Shown in pieces: positions 1-5,985 of a stretch of 8,050 nt of DNA. The DNA is from Bacteroidia bacterium (GTDB lineage Bacteria > Bacteroidota > Bacteroidia > Cytophagales > Cyclobacteriaceae), in NCBI GenBank assembly GCA_012031955.1, contig JAAURZ010000088.1, forward strand, positions 1 to 8,050, read 5' to 3'. The notes beneath the pieces are model-generated. The model worked only from the letters and a program-made list of their open reading frames with translations. It did not search any database and was not told where the DNA came from. How positions within the stretch are numbered: position 1 is the first letter of the stretch; the number at the start of each line of letters is the position of its first letter. The position numbers and the translations under genes are program-made.

Positions 1-494
1 GATTTCCCGGAAACGGAATTGACCATTGATCCGATCTCGGGGCGGCGGTCTGAGTTTTTGCTATCGATCTGAAAGTTGATCCGCTGGCTATTCCGAAAAC
101 GGGCGATCCCGAAATGGACCGCGTGCTCGAAGCGATGTTTGCCGACTGGCCGTTTAAGTACAAGTTTGTAGAACCTAATGTGCTGGAGCCTGACTTGCGC
201 AAGCAGGGTAGCCTGTATGTGCTGCGCTTTGTGTATGCGCGTGGCTCAATCGCCCGCGAACTGCTGGGCTACCCGGTGACCGACAGTGAAACGGCGTTTG
301 CTACGGTTGCTTATCCTAACGGCTTGCCGCAGGTGAAGAACATACCCGCGGATGCGATGGTGTACAAGTTCTATTTCAAACACATTGATTCGGGCAACGT
401 ATTCCTCGGCACCAAGTGGGACGCCGACACATCGTGGGAACAGGCTTTGAAGAATCACCTCAAGGCATTCAAGGCGGAGTTGAAAATTAACTGA
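1..494 (+). CDS. Hypothetical protein, C-terminal part, frameshifted
   Basis: This is the 3' end of a gene entering from the left edge. Frame 1 reads from base 1 (begins DFPETELTIDPISG) and hits a stop at 70-72. A second frame, open from base 54, carries the protein on to the TGA at 492-494. Adding one T to the T5 run at 55-59 joins them as SEFFAIDLKVDPLAIPK and gives exactly 165 codons (164 residues plus stop). The visible part has no signal peptide or membrane segment and is a mix of charged and aromatic residues, including FADWPFKYKFVEPN and MVYKFYFKHID. I do not recognise the family. The ATG at 114 is probably internal and not the true start. The gene converges on the DUF2071 gene, and the two coding ends overlap by 8 bp. 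Confidence 0.6.
55..59 (+). other. Frame disruption at T5 run in gene 1
   Basis: The reading frame switches here. One additional T would make the upstream and downstream frames continuous. A one-base undercall in a homopolymer is the simplest explanation. Confidence 0.65.
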
Positions 495-1201
495 GCTGTT
501 GTCCGTCTTTAACGCTTATCTCCGATCCTTCTGCTAAAAAGACTGACTTCGGTTTCTCGCTTCTCAAGAAATCGAATTCTTGTCCGTAGATATTACCAAA
601 GTCAACGTCAATTGTATAATCCTTTGTTTCATAGACTTCCCACTTAGGATGTTCCACACCGTACTCCGAGGTCTTTTTGTCGCTTACTTTTGTGTAGCCC
701 CAGTAGTGCTCCGTTATGAACGCTTCTTCACTACCTCCCTTAATTAAACTCGGCGTCATTTGGGCAACAACTTTAAACGAATTCCATTTCTTCTTTCTCC
801 ATCGATACTCGACCGTTAGTGTGCCGCTGGAAGTGGTCCAGGAATGTTGCATGGGCATCGTTTCGTAATTTTCCTTATAGACTGTGTTGGCTACAAATGT
901 CAACGCAGGCTTGGGTACAATTTCCTTGATAAACACCACACCTCGCTTCCATTCTCCGTGGTCGTTGTAACGAACATAGAAACGAAGATTGACTTCCTCA
1001 AAATTTACATGAAATGGAATTTTTAAGTCCTTTCACTTTTGTGTTCTGAAACATAAACCCAACCAGGCTCACATAGCACGTGCTATTCCAAAGGTCTATC
1101 TCGGTCTTCGCGGGTAAATATTTGTCAAGCACTTTGCTGTCCACAGCATAGTTAGCCATCGCCAACTTTCTCCACTCGGCTTGTAAAAAAGTCTTACGCA
1201 T
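487..1201 (-). CDS. DUF2071 family protein (YqjF-like), frameshifted
   Basis: The protein starts MRKTFLQAEWRKLAMANY, followed by CYVSLVGFMF (about residues 42-51), VVFIKEIVPKPAL (about 88-100) and EHYWGY (about 164-169). These are hallmark segments of the DUF2071/COG3361 family, of which Bacillus subtilis YqjF is a member. Biochemical function is unknown; the family is thought to share an acetoacetate-decarboxylase-like fold. The frame breaks at the T5 run 1020-1024. Removing one T restores GLKIPFHVNFEEVNLRFYV and gives 238 codons (237 residues plus stop), a normal family length. I chose the ATG at 1199-1201 because the family begins at this AEWRKL segment. An in-frame ATG at 1306 would add 35 residues with no family resemblance. 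No signal peptide is seen, so it is probably cytoplasmic. It lies downstream of the rhamnosidase on the same strand, but a 273 bp repeat-bearing gap suggests separate transcription. Confidence 0.85.
1020..1024 (-). other. Frame disruption at T5 run in DUF2071 gene
   Basis: On the coding (minus) strand this is an A5 run. Deleting one base joins KVKGLK to IPFHVNFEEVN, matching the family pattern and making the gene length divisible by three. Confidence 0.75.
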
Positions 1202-1313
1202 TACCCTGTTCACTGAAAAATGTGCATTAACATTTGGTAATAGTTCGTGGCTGCTAACATAGTATTTTTCCACAAGATAGCCATCCTGCAGTTCTTTTGC
1301 TTGCACGTTGGTT

Positions 1314-1329
1314 GGTGAGGTTTGTCACC
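1314..1329. repeat. Small inverted repeat (GGTGA / TCACC)
   Basis: The sequence GGTGAGGTTTGTCACC has perfect 5 bp arms around a 6 base loop. It lies about 110 bases upstream of the DUF2071 start. It could be a weak hairpin or an operator. It is short enough to occur by chance. Confidence 0.35.
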
Positions 1330-1359
1330 TGAAGCCAGAGCGGAGCAGGTTCTGACGAC

Positions 1360-1432
1360 CTTTGCGTGAAATGAATTTGAATACCCTCTCTCGCAGAGGA
1401 CGCAAAGTTGAATGCACGCAGAGCGCGCGAAG
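1360..1432. repeat. Cluster of CTTTGCGT / CGCAGAG repeats
   Basis: The block contains inverted 8-mers CTTTGCGT (1360-1367) and ACGCAAAG (1400-1407). It also contains an imperfect direct repeat with period 25: CGCAGAGGACGCAAAG (1392-1407) and CGCAGAGCGCGCGAAG (1417-1432), 13 of 16 identical. The density of related CTYTGCG words in about 75 bases is not explained by coding. I recall similar CTTTGCGT-rich spacers between genes in Bacteroidota, which suggests a dispersed intergenic repeat, but this is from memory and not checked. It does not look like a Rho-independent terminator because no T-tract follows. Confidence 0.5.
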
Positions 1433-1474
1433 GGATGGCAGACCTTGGCGGCTTCGATCACAGTGCTGATTACG

Positions 1475-3821
1475 TCATATCTTATTCACGCCTGATTTTA
1501 ACTCCTTCATCACGCCCTTGTATTCCCATTTGCCTGCGAGCCCGTCGGGTAGCGTTATCACGGCGCGCAGCTTTCCGTTCTTCACCACATAGTCCACTAC
1601 TATTTTCCTTTTGGATGCGGGAGTGTTGCTTTCAGTGATGTGAGGTCGCCGAGGTGCGGTGTGATCTTGACGGTGTCAAAGCCTGTTGCCGCCGACTCGA
1701 TGCCTGCCACGATACGCAACATATAATATGACGGATGCGCGCTCCACGCGTGGCAATCCGAGCGGTCGTGCGCAGGAAAACCTGTCTCGCCGGTAGTGGT
1801 AAGGCCGTGTTTCAGAAAGTTGTGCCAATGATCGAGGTGCTTCAAGAACAGGTCGCCATGCCCGGTTTGTTCCATGGCGCGAAACAGGTAGAATGAAAAG
1901 TAGCTGCTGGCGTACTCGTCAAATTCCTTGCTGGTGAGTATGCGATCCAACATCGCCAGCTGGTCGGCCGTGGGCACAAGGTTGGTGAGTATGGCCAGTA
2001 TGTTAGTGTGTTGCGAATAGGTAGACTGATCGGGGTAATCGCTGAAAAGCTTTCGCTCATCATTCCACGCCACGCGTTTTACGGCTTCTTTGACGTCGAC
2101 CGACTCCGAACGCCAGGCCGCTGCTTTGTCGGGCACGCCGATTGCCTCGAATAATCTCCCGGTGCAGTCGAGGGCATAAACATAAAAAAGTGTGAGCATA
2201 ACGGAGTGTATGATCTCTTCATTTTCGTTGCTGCGGGGTATGCTGCCTTTCGTGATGCTCCAGTCCATGAAGTTTTGACTTTTGATGATGCCGAGGATTC
2301 CCAGCGACTCATCGAGATGGCGGTGATAGAAGTTGAGCACGCCTTCAATTTTGGGAACGAACTGAGCGACAAACTGTTTGTCGCCGCGCATGAAGTAGTA
2401 GTCGTGAAGACTTAGAATCCACGCCATCGACCAACTGCCCATATCGAAATCGAAACGTGAAGGGTACGCCGACTTGAACAAACCTGTTTCCGTGTTTTCA
2501 GACTGCGGGTACAGCCGCATCACTTCCTTAAGGAGGCGGTCGTCGGTGGAGTTATACATAGAGTTGTTGCCGATGGGGCAGTTGTCCCCTCCATAGCTCA
2601 ACTGTTCATAGTACGGCGTATCGTAATATGTTTCACCGGAGCACATTCGCAGTGTTCGCTGGCAGCTCTCGAATATTTTGTTTAGCGCGTTGTCGCTGGA
2701 AGCGAATGTCGCCATGTCTTGATATGGATAGCCGGAGTATTCGCTTTTGAAAGCGACTATCTCAAGCGGCTCGTTGCCGGTCTCGATCACCAACTGCACA
2801 TAGCGGAATGCCCGCTTCCAAAGCGGGCGGAAGGTGCGAGACTCTCCGTCGGCGTGAAATTCATCCCACACGCCGTACATGGTGAGGTTGTGCACGGAAT
2901 CGCGATGGGCTTTCACGTTCACGGCTTCGTACAACGCCTCTGCATACTTGATTTTCACTTTGCCTTGCGCGCCTTTGTCGACAGTGAGCATCTGGTATCC
3001 CATTGTGAAATAGCCAAAGTCGAAAAGCACTATCGCCTTCGTGTTGGCCTGTATCGTGAGATGTCCCTTTCCACTCAAAAATCGATCAACACCCATTACC
3101 TGTTCGCTCAAACGAATAAGGGCCGGGTGCTCCTCGTGATCATCCATCATGGCAATGCTTCTGGGCACAAGGGTCCACGGTGGCTTTCCTTCAAAATGCA
3201 ATACTTCGGCGGGCAGCCAGCGCGAATCGTCAAAGCTCAACGACTCCCATCCCCACGGGTGTTTTGAAAAGTCGACGCGGTCGCCTGGGCCGCAAGCGTA
3301 GAAGCCGTAAAACCACCGCTCCTTGAACAACATTTCGTAGTACGACACTGGCTCGTAGGCCGGGTTCTGAAACGCCTTCCAACTGGTATCAGTGTTTATC
3401 GACGCGAACGTTGGGTCTTCTGCCCGAAGCATGAAAGCCGTTTGTGCCGACAGCAATGCCAGGGGTTTGTCTTTACCGGCGTTGTGCACTTGCGCCGCCA
3501 GCACGTTGTTACCTTGTTTCAGATAAGGCGCGATGTCGACTGCATCGTATTTGTAAGTGGCCAGGTCACCTTTAGCGGGCCCGTACGCAACGCGCATGCC
3601 ATTCACAAAAAAATTGTAACGGTTGTCGGCGGAAATATGAACAACGACGCGCGCGGGCTTTGCATCAAGACTTACTTTTTTACGGAAATGATAGACACCG
3701 TACACATTGTTGTTCGCACTGGGGTAAGACACCCACGGGCCGGCGCCGGTTGTTGTGCCATCAGACAACTTGCGATGCAACAAAACACGAGTGACGCGAT
3801 ATGCCTGACTGCGTGGCGCAT
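1475..3821 (-). CDS. Secreted GH78 alpha-L-rhamnosidase, two frameshifts
   Basis: This enzyme hydrolyses terminal alpha-L-rhamnose from glycosides or polysaccharides. With one base added near 3737-3739 and one near 1603-1612, the gene is exactly 783 codons (782 residues plus stop). The signal peptide is MRHAVRHIASLVFCCIASCL followed by MAQQPAP. IASC could be a lipobox, so export may be as a lipoprotein or by signal peptidase I. A beta-rich N-terminal part (about 30-360) with ADNRYNFFVNG precedes the (alpha/alpha)6 catalytic domain (about 370-705). That domain has DTPYYEQLSYGGD (401-413), where E406 is the likely general acid, and RSDCHAWSAHPSYYM (687-701). The general base is less clear; E679 is a candidate. 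The C-terminal beta domain has ITPHLGDL, LPHPKG and IVVDYVVKNGKL, the last found only after repairing the frame. The start at 3821 is set by the signal peptide. It follows the deacetylase by 93 bp, probably in one operon. Confidence 0.88.
1603..1612 (-). other. Frame disruption near rhamnosidase C-terminus
   Basis: Two T4 runs (1603-1606 and 1609-1612) flank CC. As read, the gene stops at 1600-1602 just after HPKGK. One added T continues the protein as HPKGKIVVDYVVKNGKLRAV and on to a stop at 1475-1477, adding the last 42 residues expected of the GH78 C-terminal domain. Confidence 0.75.
3737..3739 (-). other. Frame disruption after rhamnosidase signal peptide
   Basis: The signal peptide frame (LMAQQPAPA) and the mature protein frame (PWVSYPSANNNVYG) differ by one base. 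One extra G in this G3 run joins them as QQPAPAPWVSYPS. The exact site could lie a few bases away within the GC-rich stretch 3735-3750. Confidence 0.65.
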
Positions 3822-3914
3822 TGGTAGTGAAATTAGGAAACCTGACGAAAGGTATGAATGCACCCGCTATGATACCGTCCTGCTCCGTCCTTCTTCGTGA
3901 AGGCCGACAAGGTG
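3822..3914 (-). other. Deacetylase-rhamnosidase intergenic gap
   Basis: The 93 bp contains no gene. A 7 base word CCGTCCT occurs twice (3875-3881 and 3885-3891). TACCTTTC on the minus strand, some 30 bases before the rhamnosidase ATG, is one base off the TAnnTTTG box but lacks a visible -33 partner. Co-transcription from the deacetylase promoter is the simpler reading. Confidence 0.4.
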
Positions 3915-4845
3915 TTATTTCGACAACTCCACGATATAGTCGGGCGTGGGTACATCGCCCTCGAAGAAGGCTCCGTTCTTGCCGGCAGACAGCGCCCAGC
4001 GGTCGATCCACGAAATGCCCCACGCACCAAACACGGTAATGGCCGTGTTGTATGCGTCGTCGCGGAGTGCTTGCTCCAGCGAAACAAATGTATAGCCGTT
4101 GCTGACGAACATGCGGGCGAGCGCATCGGTGTGGTCGGCATTGAGGAGGTTGGCATGCACCAGCAGTACCTGAGGAATGAAGCGGCCAAACAGTTTGACG
4201 GATTGCGCTTCGAAGTACTTCACTTTCTTTTCCATGTACTCCAGGTAGTCGACGCCTATCTTTTTGGTCCAGCCCGGTGTCGCCTTTTCGCCTGGCTATT
4301 TCGTACGCTCTCGCGAAAAGGTAGTCGGCATTGTCGATGGTAACGGGCGCGACTGTGTATTGATGCTGCGCAAGGAAAAGCGTAAGTGAGTCGGCGCGCT
4401 CGCGGGTTTGTCCCATGTGCAAGAACGGATGGCGGAAGTATCGCAGTTTCTTCCCTCTCTCCTCCATGATGCGCCGTGTGACGGTTTCACCTTGTAGTAT
4501 TTCGGCGGCGAACCGTTGATACGAGGTGTTGTTGTAGTCGGGGTGCGAATAGGTATGATTGCCCAGTTCCAACCCTTCGTCGGCCCAGCGTTCAAGCAAC
4601 TTCACCTGAAAGTCTATTCTGGCAGACTGCCTGTAAAGCTTGCTCTCGTTCACAAACCCGATGGCTGGTATGTTGTGTTGCCGGATGGCGCCGAGCAACT
4701 TGGTGTATAGCTCGTGGTGATACGCCGAGTCGCCACGGCCATAGCTAACCACGGGCAGATCGTCGTAGGTGAAGCACACTTGCTTTGGCTGCGCCATTGT
4801 GCACAAGCTCGATAACAAGCAGGCGACCGCTAATATGTGTTTCAT
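3915..4845 (-). CDS. Secreted polysaccharide deacetylase (CE4/NodB), frameshifted
   Basis: This is probably a metal-dependent enzyme that removes N- or O-acetyl groups from a polysaccharide. The signal peptide MKHILAVACLLSSLCTMAQ shows export; cleavage after TMA or AQ is likely. NodB motifs follow in order: FTYDD (25-29), with the catalytic and metal Asp pair; HTYSHP (97-102), with the two metal His; RYFRHPFLHMG (135-145); DNADY (171-175); and VLLVHANLLNADH (about 226-238), with the final His. The frame breaks at the T5 run 4261-4265. Removing one base joins TGLDQK to IGVDYLEYMEKK and gives 310 codons (309 residues plus stop). The last part is IVELSK with a TAA at 3915-3917. The substrate is not readable from sequence; the downstream rhamnosidase suggests a rhamnose-containing or acetylated plant or microbial glycan. 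It reads divergently from doxX across 94 bp. Confidence 0.87.
4261..4265 (-). other. Frame disruption at T5 run in deacetylase gene
   Basis: The coding strand reads CAAAAAGA. With four A instead of five, the codons become CAA AAG ATA and the protein continues in the frame that carries the C-terminal NodB motif. Unrepaired, translation runs out of frame and reaches the rhamnosidase frame, making a false fusion. Confidence 0.75.
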
Positions 4846-4939
4846 TTTATCGTTGCGTTAAAATTCGAGCATGATGTCTGTTAATAATCGAAATAATCGC
4901 GAACTTTTCGTAAGCATTTCCAATAATTCTTTAAGAAAT
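4846..4939. promoter_or_regulatory. Divergent promoter region (deacetylase / doxX)
   Basis: These 94 A/T-rich bases separate two divergent starts, so promoters for both directions must lie here or overlap the gene ends. There is a tandem direct repeat AATAATCG (4883-4890 and 4892-4899, period 9) and a small palindrome TTCTTTAAGAA (4929-4939 or close by). TAATTCTT before the doxX start resembles the TAnnTTTG box only loosely. No exact promoter can be assigned. Confidence 0.45.
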
Positions 4940-5355
4940 ATGAAGCTGCGCAATTTGCTGTCGCCCGAACCTTTGTCGCTGTTTCCCGCGTTGGGGATCA
5001 TGCGCATTGTGGTAGGCGGCCTGATCCTCTATCATGGACTGGAGGTGTTCGATCCGGAATTGATGCGGAGTTACACGGACTGGGATACCTTCAAGGGCGA
5101 CAACGCCTTCTTACTGGTGTACGCCGGCAAGTCGTCGGAGTTTATGGCGGGCGTTCTGTTGCTCACCGGTTTTCTCACGCGGGCGGGCGCGCTGCTCGCG
5201 GCAGGCACGCTTTCATACGTTACTTTTTTGTCGGGCAGGGCAAATTCTGGTATGAGGATCAGCATCCATTTATGTTCGTTCTTTTTGGGATACTCTTCTT
5301 CTTTACCGGGCCCGGTGCCTACAGTATCGACGGCCTGCTTTTTAAGAAGAAGTGA
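4940..5355 (+). CDS. DoxX family membrane protein, frameshifted
   Basis: This is a small integral membrane protein with about four hydrophobic helices (roughly residues 13-33, 55-79, 81-99 and 110-123). The segment GIMRIVVGGLILYHGLEVF, the central FMAGVLLLTGFLTRAGALL and the ending HPFMFVLFGILFFFTGPG with a KKK tail fit the DoxX/YphA-like family. One T is missing from the T6 run at 5224-5229. Adding it gives SYVTFFVGQGKFWYEDQHP and 139 codons (138 residues plus stop). I chose the ATG at 4940 because the family-like protein starts at MKLRNLLS; an upstream in-frame ATG at 4871 adds 23 Asn/Ser-rich residues. The physiological role is uncertain. Some DoxX proteins are linked to thiosulfate or sulfur redox chemistry or oxidative-stress complexes. 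tpx lies 62 bp downstream on the same strand. Confidence 0.82.
5224..5229 (+). other. Frame disruption at T6 run in doxX
   Basis: One additional T changes the out-of-frame tail into VGQGKFWYEDQHPFMFVLF with a fourth hydrophobic helix and a stop at 5353-5355. Without it the tail is Ser/Arg-rich, loses the helix and runs to 5398. Confidence 0.75.
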
Positions 5356-5362
5356 TTTTTCA

Positions 5363-5393
5363 TTCGCATTTAATCGCATAGCCATTATGTTTG
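5363..5393 (+). promoter_or_regulatory. Likely Bacteroidota-type promoter of tpx
   Basis: TATGTTTG at 5386-5393 is an exact match to the phylum's -7 consensus TAnnTTTG. TTCG at 5363-5366 matches three of four bases of the -33 TTTG, with 19 bases between the boxes. The start codon of tpx is 25 bases downstream, leaving a short A/T-rich leader (AAAAAATTAATTTG) without a Shine-Dalgarno sequence, as is usual in this phylum. tpx can therefore be transcribed independently of doxX. Confidence 0.55.
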
Positions 5394-5417
5394 CGTGACA
5401 AAAAATTAATTTGACTG

Positions 5418-5921
5418 ATGTCTCAAACAAAACTCGGCGAAGCTGTTGTGCATACTTGCGGCCCCGTGCCGCAACCCGGCGACGCGGCACCGGCATTCAC
5501 GCTCGTGGACATACATCTGAAAGAGCGAAGCCTCAGCGACTATGCCGGCAAAAACGTAATCCTGAATATTTTTCCCAGCATCGACACGTCGGTATGCGCT
5601 ACTTCGGTGCGCGAGTTCAACAAACGCGCGGCCAACCTGGCGGGCACGGTCGTGCTCTGCATATCGAAGGACCTGCCGTTTGCGCAGAAACGGTTTTGTG
5701 GTGCCGAAGGGATTTCGAATGTGATTACGCTTTCCGAGTTTCGCGACCGTAGTTTTTCCGATCGCTATGGCGCCGAAATGGTCGATGGCGCTATGCGTGG
5801 CCTGCATGCGCGTATCGTGGTGGTGATAGATGGCAATCAGCAGGTCATTTATTCGGAGGTTGTTCCCGCTATCGGGCAGGAGCCCGACTATGAGGCGGCG
5901 CTTAAGTCGCTCGCGCTATAG
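5418..5921 (+). CDS. tpx: Thiol peroxidase Tpx (atypical 2-Cys peroxiredoxin)
   Basis: Tpx reduces hydrogen peroxide and organic, especially alkyl, hydroperoxides in the cytoplasm, with electrons from thioredoxin. The 167-residue protein is of normal family length and intact. After the start MSQTKLGEAVVHTCG comes GDAAPAFTLVD (21-31). The active site P53-SID-T57-SV-C60 holds the peroxidatic cysteine in the PxxxTxxC arrangement. The resolving cysteine is C94 in FAQKRFCGAEG, in the position expected for Tpx, allowing an intramolecular disulfide. GLHARIVVVIDG and IGQEPDYEAAL complete the C-terminal half. It is the only gene in the window without a frame disruption. It lies 62 bp behind doxX but has its own likely promoter, and is followed by a hairpin shared with the convergent peptidase gene. 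Confidence 0.95.
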   Translation: MSQTKLGEAVVHTCGPVPQPGDAAPAFTLVDIHLKERSLSDYAGKNVILNIFPSIDTSVCATSVREFNKRAANLAGTVVLCISKDLPFAQKRFCGAEGISNVITLSEFRDRSFSDRYGAEMVDGAMRGLHARIVVVIDGNQQVIYSEVVPAIGQEPDYEAALKSLAL

Positions 5922-5930
5922 AAAATGAAA

Positions 5931-5963
5931 AGGGGCCATTTCACATTTTAATGCGTGGCCCCT
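5931..5963 (-). terminator. Hairpin terminator between convergent genes
   Basis: AGGGGCCA (5931-5938) and TGGCCCCT (5956-5963) form a perfect GC-rich 8 bp stem with a 17 base loop. The loop itself contains CATTTTAATG, a small inner inverted repeat. Read on the minus strand the stem is followed by TTTTCATTTTC, a good T-tract, so it best serves the peptidase gene ending at 5986. On the plus strand no T-tract follows, but the stem begins 10 bases after the tpx stop and may also slow transcription from that side. Confidence 0.75.
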
Positions 5964-5985
5964 CTCATGCAGGTTCTATAAAACG

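Larger units (their letters stand above)
1202..1474. other. Intergenic region with short repeats, no gene
   Basis: This gap lies between the rhamnosidase stop and the DUF2071 start, both on the minus strand. No frame in it looks like real protein. It contains several short repeats, annotated separately, and must hold the DUF2071 promoter. TATCTTGT on the minus strand, about 65-75 bases upstream of the start, resembles the Bacteroidota -7 box TAnnTTTG with one mismatch, but I see no convincing -33 element, so I do not call it. Confidence 0.6.

Noticed and set aside
1360..1432. CRISPR-like repeat-spacer arrangement
   Set aside because: There are only two imperfect 16 bp copies, not several identical repeats with uniform spacers, and there are no cas genes.
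1210..1638. Short open frames on both strands around the repeat-bearing gap
   Set aside because: Their translations are Cys/Arg-rich without family resemblance, and those above 1475 overlap the repaired rhamnosidase C-terminus.
2719..3267. 182-codon open frame on the plus strand inside the rhamnosidase gene
   Set aside because: It lies wholly antisense to strongly conserved GH78 coding sequence, has no recognisable family, and arises from codon bias on the opposite strand.
3875..3891. Doubled CCGTCCT word between deacetylase and rhamnosidase
   Set aside because: It is too short and has no symmetry or T-tract, so there is no support for an operator or terminator.
4255..4270. Programmed frameshift in the deacetylase gene at the A5 run
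   Set aside because: There is no heptamer slippery site with a clear downstream structure, and the same one-base pattern appears in five other unrelated genes, which argues for error.
3442..4343. Plus-strand open frames of about 150 codons across the rhamnosidase start and the deacetylase end
   Set aside because: They are antisense to the two real genes and their translations show no domain, signal peptide or sensible start context.
4789..4845. Lipoprotein signal on the deacetylase
   Set aside because: The Cys in LSSLCTMAQ is preceded by SSL and not by a small residue at -1, so it does not match a lipobox; a signal peptidase I leader fits better.
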